Shown here piece after piece: positions 49,163 through 64,000 of a stretch of 64,000 bases of DNA. Position numbers and translations under genes: made by a program. Each line of letters begins with the position of its first letter. Position 1 is the stretch's first letter. Under the pieces are notes generated by a model that did not search any database, had not been told where the DNA came from, and was given only the letters and a program-made list of their open reading frames with translations. This DNA comes from Callipepla californica brunnescens (lineage: Eukaryota; Chordata; Aves; Galliformes; Odontophoridae): positions 32,431,502-32,495,501 of the forward strand of contig JALIRH010000004.1 of the NCBI GenBank assembly GCA_023055505.1, given 5' to 3'.

Positions 49163-52100
49163 GTACAGTGTACCAATTTTTGTCAGTCTTAACCAAAGGT
49201 CAGAAATCCCTTAGATGACTTTGATAACCTCAGGGCATATATATGTAGACAAATTGCAGCTCATTAATCTTACATATACAATTCACATATAACATATGTG
49301 TCTGTGTGCTGAGTACCAAAGGCATGCTGCGGTTGTGTACGTGTTCTGGTGCAACAATATAGCCAAAAGTAGGAGTGCATACTGGCAAGCTCTGGTATCC
49401 TCAGGTGCGTGGGTATACTTACACAAGCAGACTGTTTATGAGCAAACATCCCTGAGCACACAGATATTCTCTGTTTCTTGCACTCTCTAACTGAAAAAAG
49501 GACAGAATAATTCACCTTGCAATGGAAAGCATATATGTGGTTTGACTAGAGAGGCATCCAGTGAGCAAGCTGTTGTGTGGGTACTTGGCTGATGTCAGCT
49601 TACCACACCAACACTCCCTTGACTCCTGTGAAATGAAATAAGTCCACTTGTGAGGAAAGTACTCTATTTTTATTCATTGACTGGGACAATCATACTTAAT
49701 TATACTCCATCACTTGGAATGTTCAGTCCTGGAGTGAATAGAGCAATACAGGGTGCAGATTACCACAGATGTTTACAGAATTTACTATTTTTAGTTTAAT
49801 TTTTTACATTCCAGATGTATCTTTTTGCCACTGTACTGCTATGGAGATGATCACTGCCCCACTGAGTCTTCCTCTTTCATTATGCCATGTGGAAAGCGTG
49901 TCCATCCCTAGAGCATTGGCCTGTGCTCTGGCAGACTTTCTGTGATTTGTCATTGTTGAATCTTCTGTGATTGGACTTTTAGTTGCACTTCTGACTGTCA
50001 GCACAGACTCTGTTGCTTCTCCAGCACTTGGACCCATTCCTAGTGTTAGTTTTTTGGTGCATTCAAGTACTAAAGGAGGGGACAGGGTATTGCTCTGAAG
50101 CAAAGCCCTTAGGGGCTCTTTATACCGGAAGATACTGAAAAACTAACTCCTTATGGGAGCAATGTAAGAACTTCTCTGTGGCAGAGTGGAATATAGGCTT
50201 AACGTGGAGAGAGGAAAAAGAAACCTAGGAAGTTTTGAAAAGTTGAAAATGATGCAGAGCAACAGTAACTAGAACCTGTATTCAGCCTTAGTATTATAAC
50301 AGCTGATTTCATCCTAAAAAGGGAGACTGCTTCTCTCCAAGCCCGACTCCCCAGCACAGCCATATTCTCCCCGTGGTTCCCTAATTGATTGCCTGTTAAC
50401 GTGTAACAGATGGGGGGAAGGGGTAAGTGGAGATTTCTGTCACCCTGTCATCAGCTCGTGTTAGTGACCGAGGCACCAAAATACTTCAGTTCCCAGAAGT
50501 GGGAGAGCCTGGTATGCTGTGCCAAGGGTGAGCTGTTCCAGCTTGGAGCTGAAGGCTGAGCCTGGAGAGATTGGGTAGGCAATAGGGCCACGCAGTTTGG
50601 TTGGTTCAAGAAAATGTGAAATTCCCAGGGCTGTGCTGTAGTGTATGCTATATCCACCCAACCCTGGGTATACATGAGAAAGAGTTTAAATATAACATTT
50701 TAATATATTAATCTTAAAGCTCAGCAAAATAAACCTGAATTAATATTTCCCTGTATGATCTTTGTGAATCAGCTTGTTGTATGCTTGGAACTTATACCTA
50801 TAAGGTGAAACAACAGGACTTATAAGAATTCAGATTGAGGAGAATGGGGTATTGGAGAGTCAGAGAGGAGGCATATTTACTACCACCATCTGAGTGGACA
50901 GGTTGTTTACCAGGCAAAGTGTCTGCATCAGTGGGTTCCCTGCTTGAGTCTTGCAAACTTCAAACTCAGTGATTGTAGCTACACAGCTACTGTGCTGGGA
51001 TGCCCTTACAACACTAAGGGGCTTAAAATGTGGATAATGCAGCTCAGAAGATTTATGTGGATTTATAACTGGCTTGTAACAAAATCCGTAGTCTTTTAGG
51101 ACCTCCTGGGTGTCTGTATAGTGAGCAGTATGGCTGCTGGGAAACTAAGAGCAGCTGAGAGAGTCTGCACGTCTTCCTGAGCAGGAGAATCTTACACAAG
51201 ACCAGCAAAGAACCTGTGAGATGCAGGAGGGAGTTTGTGACCTGCAGTAGTGGCTGTCACTCTGTCCTCATGTTTCTCAGATGAGAATTCATAGAAAAAA
51301 CACAAGTGTTTTCAGCCTTCCAAAATCTTCTGTAGTGTGACCAGAAAAAGTGCAATATTTCCAGGATCTGGTGCCTGAGTGCTCTTTATTATCGCAGCTC
51401 TACTACTTGAAGTCAGAAAATCACCTGCAGTCCAGTTCAGCTCTGTTAGTTTTGTGTTTTGTTTTTGCCTTAGTGCATCTGTAGAGATTGCTCTGTGTAG
51501 AAAGATCTGTTCACTGAAACTTCAGTAGTTAAGTACCTCTGTTTCAGAAACCTGTGTCTGCAAGAAATCACACCAGGCTGAGAGAAAGCTGTGTGCTGCC
51601 AGTAGAGAGCCCTGGATCATCTCCTGCACCCATATGCAGGCAAGAGGGTGACTTGACCGAGGCTGTGCAAGATGTCCAAGTTCTTTTGCGTGGAGCAGAA
51701 GCCAGGGGTTCCACTCTGAGAAGGCAAGCAGTGCTGGTATTATACCTGGAGTGGCCTCATTTGCTCTCCTACTGATTTTCCTCTGATTTTCACAAAGTAT
51801 CTGTCCTCACACCAGGACTCAGATTATGGTGTCTCAACTACTTTAAGCTGAAGTTTAATAGAGAATCCACTGCATGCTTTCTATCCATGTTCCCTTGTGC
51901 AGAGGAGGGTGGACTGGAGCCTATTGAGTGTAGAGGCACTGCTGGTCTCTCACCATGGGCCTTTTCACAGTTTTGAGATCCTTTTTCAGGGGGACACCCA
52001 AATGATCAGCTTGACTTTGGAACTGGACAAAAGTTTCCAAGTCCTGAAATGAAAGGATCACCAAAGCCAGTGGCTAGTTGAAGTCTGGTTGCTTTTTTTC

Positions 52101-53280
52101 TCTTGCAACTGTGCCATGGAGGAACTGTGCTGAGTGCTTGATGGAACTCTCTTAAACCTACAGTATTCTGAAAGCAGTCCTTGAAGGAAAAAAAAAGATA
52201 AAATGAAAGAAAGAAAGTATAAAAGGCAACAAGTGCATGAGCTGGGAAGGCTGTAAGATGGATTTCCCTGTAAATTCCTGCTCTCAGCCCACTGGCACCA
52301 TAGGATCAGCAGTGTGACACCACTCTGCTAATCACGACTGTAGTGTGTTGCATCAAATCACAGGGGTGAAACAAGACTTTTTATCCTGAACAAATCAAAT
52401 TTGGCTCTTAATAGCAAATATGTTGAAATTTAGGCTTTTCTCTGAAATTCAGGGAAAGCTTGCCCAAAGAAACAGAGGACAGGAGAGATGGATATGCAGC
52501 AATGCAGGCATAGCAGTATGGAGCATTCAAGGGAGAGGAGAGGGAAAGAATAATGAAGAGAAAGAGAGAAGAAGGTCAGCTATTTGCTTGCTTGTTTCAG
52601 AAAGCAGAAGTTGAAAAGACTTAAACTCTGAAGACTTTCTTGGTCATTTTTAGTTGATTGTCCCTGAGTTTCCTTCCTTGTAGGAGGTGGAGAAGGCAGG
52701 ATTTGGTTAAGTAGAGGAGCAGCTTGAGCTCTCGGTGCTATAGCAATTCTGAACTCATCACCCTTGAGGAGCCAAGTCCATAACATAAGCAGGAACTATG
52801 TGACATCGCATTCCCCAGGCTCAGAGAATCATTCTCCCCCTTCCTAGGTCCTCCCCTTCCAGAGAGGCCATGGTCCTGTAGGAGACTCCAAGCTCTGGTG
52901 TGCAGTTTTCAGGTATTCCAATTATGAGTGCACTGAATATTTTGTTCCAAACTGTTTAACAGTCAGAGGTCCCTATTTTACAGAAAATGGGGTAATTTTG
53001 CAGCTCTCCAGCATAAAAAAACATGATCTATCACTTTAATAGTCCTTGGCTGTTCCTTAGCATCTCTCATCTAAAGGCTTTAAAGTGCAGTTAGACCTTA
53101 ATGAATCAAGACTCACGATCCCTTCAGAAGACAGGTCTGGTAGCTCACTTTATTTTGCAGATGGGAAGAGCAAGACGCAGAGAGGAAGTGGTTTGACCTC
53201 CCAGACTCAATATAGGAAAGCTCAAAACAAATCCAGACTCTGAGCTGGTCACCAGCCACTTGTTTTTTGTTTGGTTGGTT

Positions 53281-53309
53281 GTTTTGTTTTGTTTTGTTTT
53301 GTTTTTTTG
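53281..53309. repeat. (GTTTT)n microsatellite
   Basis: Five GTTTT-type units ending in a T run, in intron 2. No function implied. Confidence 0.88.
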
Positions 53310-53619
53310 AAGCCATTTTTTAGGTTGACCTTGTACAGTATCATCAGTGAGGTCCTAGCAGGTTTTTTAGATCAAATGTTAATATTACCTAAATCGATGA
53401 AAGCTTTTCTAATAAGTGATGGTTCAAATCAAGACCTTGTCTACTAGATTATCCCATTTTCTTGCCTTTTCCTTCTAGGTCACATAGTTTACAATTCACA
53501 ACGCACAGAGATTTGCCCCAAATTTATACTCAAATAAGGACTTGTCTGTCTGAACCCTTGTGTGCACGGAGGCCCTTCTGCACCCCAGCTGCTGTAGCTG
53601 AGAGGGAGCACTCTCCAAG

Positions 53620-53790
53620 TGCCAGCAGCCGGGCTGATGGTGTGACCGCCAGCCGCTGCGAGGCTGCTGGAATTCCGATGAGTTAATCTCATCACTTTAT
53701 CACAGGGCACTTACAGAAATTACAGGGAGCTGTGTGCAGCTCGCTGTGCTGGCAACCGGCCGCAGGACCCATAAAAGAAATTGAGAGAAC
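53620..53790. promoter_or_regulatory. Candidate regulatory block in intron 2
   Basis: GATGAG (53677-53682) and CTCATC (53688-53693) form an inverted pair around TTAAT. The surrounding 150 bases keep several CpGs (GACCGCC, GCCGCTGCGAGG, TTCCGATG, GCTCGCTG, AACCGGCCGCAGG), unlike the rest of this intron. Possible conserved element; inference only. Confidence 0.32.
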
Positions 53791-56590
53791 AAACAATATA
53801 AAAAAAAAAAAAAGTCAGAGAACTTTGTTACAAAGTTTTGGAGATGAGTTTTTCTTGGATGAATTCTGCCTGGATAATGCTGATAGTACCTTCCGTGGTG
53901 ATGTCCTGCAAAAAGTTGGGTATTGTCCCCAGCTGTAGCTTTCAGTCCATTCAGTACAGGGTACATTTGGGGATTAATACAAAAGTCTGTTTAGCTTGGC
54001 AGCACTGTCTTGTGTGTCCTAGCATCAGTTCTTGTGTGGAGAGAACACACTGGGCTTCACCTCTAGCATTTACCCCAGCAGAGAGGGCTGTAGGACGTGG
54101 TTGCTGGTGCTTTCTTCCTTGAGACTAGAAACAGGGTGTGTGTAAGGGCACGCAAGCCTGTGTTCGATGTGAAGGCAATAAGACATGCTGAAAGGGATGT
54201 CCAGCCAGTGCTGGGTGTATTTTCTCACCTTTGTGAACCCACAGACCCTGTGGCTGCAGCACTGCATGGTGGCCTCCATGTTGCCGTATGGGAAGGGGAG
54301 CTGGCCCAGTGGCCACCCTTTTCTGGCTCTGATGCTTTAACAGGTGTGATCCCAGTACAGAATGCCTTCGAAAGCTGCATATTCAAATTGTGCCTACATG
54401 ATGGTACGTATGGTACTTGGTGCTTACTGTGACATTTTCTTAGCTCAGTTGTGGTGTAGGCTTTGTAGACCATTTCCAATACTTTGCCAGGAGGAGGCAT
54501 GAAGAAGTTGAGGGATCTGCCTGGCTCATTGTAGAGGGACCTTGAACTGCTAGAGAGGGCTGTCATTGCCTCCTGGTGCTGTTAGGGCTCTGTGCCCTTG
54601 GTATCTCTATGTTAGGAGGCAAATTTTTGGCCTGGAATCCATAAAACATGAAATCTTTTGCTCTCCAAACTCTGGTGCTGGTTTTGGTGTGCAAGGTGAG
54701 CACTCAAACTAAGGCAAGATCTTTAAAAGTGAGACTGTGGTTGAATTTTATTCCAGGTTTGTTCCTGCTCTATTCCTTCCGGTGTGGGGGAGAGCAAGTA
54801 TCAGATCATGAGATCAGGGCCTCTGTACTCAGGAATCTGTAAGGCACTGGAGCTCTGTGTCTAAAGCAGGAATTTGTTTATTACCTTGAGATCATGCCCG
54901 AATCTCAATTTCCAGCTCTTTGGGAACCTTGATACATGGCAGCTATTGAAATTCAGATGCTGCACGCTGACGAAATATAGTCTGAATGGAAGCAACTTGT
55001 GCAACATTCTTTTATTTCTTTATTTATTTATTTTTGCAGACAAGCTGCATTTTGGGTACAAAGGAACATGGTGAGGAATGAGGCGGATGGCCTGGAGCTT
55101 AGAGTCAAGTTGCAGGTCTTGTGACAAGGCAGAGGGTAGAAGGTTTGTAACCAGCAGGCAGATAATGTTTATGCTCCTGGGGGTTGTGTGCTTCTGAGGT
55201 TTCATAAAGCAAAGGGCCATGCACAGTGAGATAAATCAAATGGTGCTTTTTTCCTTTTGAATCTATGTCGTCTTTTAGCTCTGATTGCTGGTGGGTTTTC
55301 TGACTGCTTAGTTAGTTGCAAGAGCTAATCACCGCCCCTAGAGACTGTATGCATGTATGCAGAGAAAGGAAGTGTCTCGAGCAAGAGCACAGAAATTCAT
55401 GCAGAACTAGCAACAAAAATCAAGTGTCCTGTCCTGATGTTACTAAACTGGAAGCTTCCCTTCTAACCTGGTGGTATATGAAGTCCAGACTGTGACCCCT
55501 CTCTGCTCTCATCTCTACTCTTAACAGACAGCTGTGAGTGAACTCTTTACTCTGTTTCCTGCTGTGAATCACCAAAGCAACTGTTTCATCTATCTGAACT
55601 GATGGTAGATTTTAGGAATCCTTTCTGGAGCTTCCTGTTTTACCTAGTAGCCAGACTGCCTTACGTACATTATCACTGTCAGTGCATCATGGCTGACATA
55701 CGGTTTCCAGTCCTGCTTTACAGCAAACACTGAGTAATCCTCTTCAGAAGCATCTTCACACTGAATGGCAGGATGAAGGCAACTGTTTCTGTTTGTTATC
55801 TTCTAGGACTAAATAACTGTTGGCTTACTTGTGATTCAGTGTACTATCCATTTGACCCTCACATCAGACCCCTGCTTCCATGTTTCAGTTATATGCTTGG
55901 CTTGTTATAAAATACACTGTGACCAGAAACAAATTTGGAATGCCTCTATTTCCAGTTTTGTCTTGGAGCTCATGCTGTGAAGGGATTGTAAATGAAAGGA
56001 AATGAGGAAAGAAATGATGATTTTCTCTGCAAAGAAATGATGAGGACTACTAAAGTAAAACTGAAAAACATAGATAGCTTGTATTTTACATAGTACCCAT
56101 TTCTCTCAATGATTGCTTCCCTGCAGCCTGTAGGATGTCACTAGTAGGAGGAATCAAAGGATGAAATACCACCTCCAAGCTCTCTGGTCCTAAGAGCAAA
56201 GCAAGGAAGGCAGGTGACATCCATGCAGTAGAGGTGGCCTGAGACTTGCTCCCACTCTCAGGGCTTTGGGGAACAGGACAGGTTATAGGTGATGCAGGAG
56301 GAAAAGTGATTATGTGCTTTGAATATCTTGTGTGCCTGAAAGCCCAGCATTGAGTGAGCCCCTTGGATGGGCAGGTTTCTCTCAGTACTTACAGCAGTGT
56401 TGCTTTTTTCTGAAATGTGCTTTAATAAGCAGTGCTGGGCTCTCAAAGAGCCGTCCAACACAAGCCAGAATGGTGTGTGTGTGTCTGTGTGTGCAAATGA
56501 GTGTCTAAACGTAGGGACCAATGGTTATGGAAATACTTGGGCACTGCAGCCTATCTCTGGATCACTGAGGAGAACGTGGCTCCTGTGTGA

Positions 56591-63995
<7,405 letters not shown>

Positions 63996-64000
63996 GTGTC
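63996..64000 (+). CDS. ESRRB: ESRRB coding exon 4, first five bases
   Basis: A long pyrimidine tract ending TACTGCAG is followed by GTGTC, where the window stops. The G at the end of exon 3 plus GT makes Gly, and GTC makes Val, giving LKEG-V. This is exactly how the ERR C-terminal extension continues (..KEGVRLDR..). Phase, tract and residues all agree, so I call this the exon 4 start although only five bases are present. The rest of the C-terminal extension and the ligand-binding domain lie outside. Confidence 0.85.

Noticed and set aside
48668..49192. 174-codon frame overlapping ESRRB exon 2 in another phase
   Set aside because: A shadow of the real exon. The ERR-beta frame carries all conserved residues and the splice-site phases.

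Overview
This is vertebrate nuclear DNA, most likely from a bird. It is AT-leaning and intron-rich with one sharp CpG island. Its recognisable interspersed repeats are CR1 LINE copies, some ending in the typical 'GATGATCTTGTA...TTCTATGA' tail of avian CR1. Nothing prokaryotic, plasmid-like or viral was seen. No species can be fixed from the sequence alone.

The window holds one recognisable protein-coding gene: the 5' part of ESRRB (oestrogen-related receptor beta, NR3B2), on the + strand. It is split as follows: a promoter and CpG island (about 6600-8130); a first coding exon (7357-7406) with a 17-residue N-terminal start; an intron of about 41.3 kb; exon 2 (48753-49162), with the disordered N-terminus and first zinc finger; an intron of about 7.5 kb; exon 3 (56613-56729), with the second zinc finger; and an intron of about 7.3 kb. 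The window's last five bases (63996-64000) are the start of exon 4. All junctions are GT-AG and keep one reading frame. The ligand-binding domain lies beyond the window.

Layout: 1-6600 is upstream DNA with no recognisable gene but with a perfect 39-bp inverted repeat. 6600-8130 is the CpG island promoter, 5' leader and first coding exon. 8130-34 kb is intron 1 with almost no CR1 and several blocks that look like developmental enhancers (my inference from site clustering and retained CpG). 34-48 kb is intron 1 with four CR1 pieces, including a 1.5-kb frameshifted reverse-transcriptase fragment. 48.7-64 kb holds the DNA-binding-domain exons and their introns.

The most interesting point is how translation may start. 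More than 700 bases before the start codon contain no ATG at all. Then a five-codon upstream ORF appears whose stop overlaps the ESRRB start codon (TGATG). That start has a weak context, while the ATG in exon 2, 21 codons later, has a strong one. Together with a possible tandem splice acceptor at exon 2, this could yield two or three N-terminal forms of the receptor.
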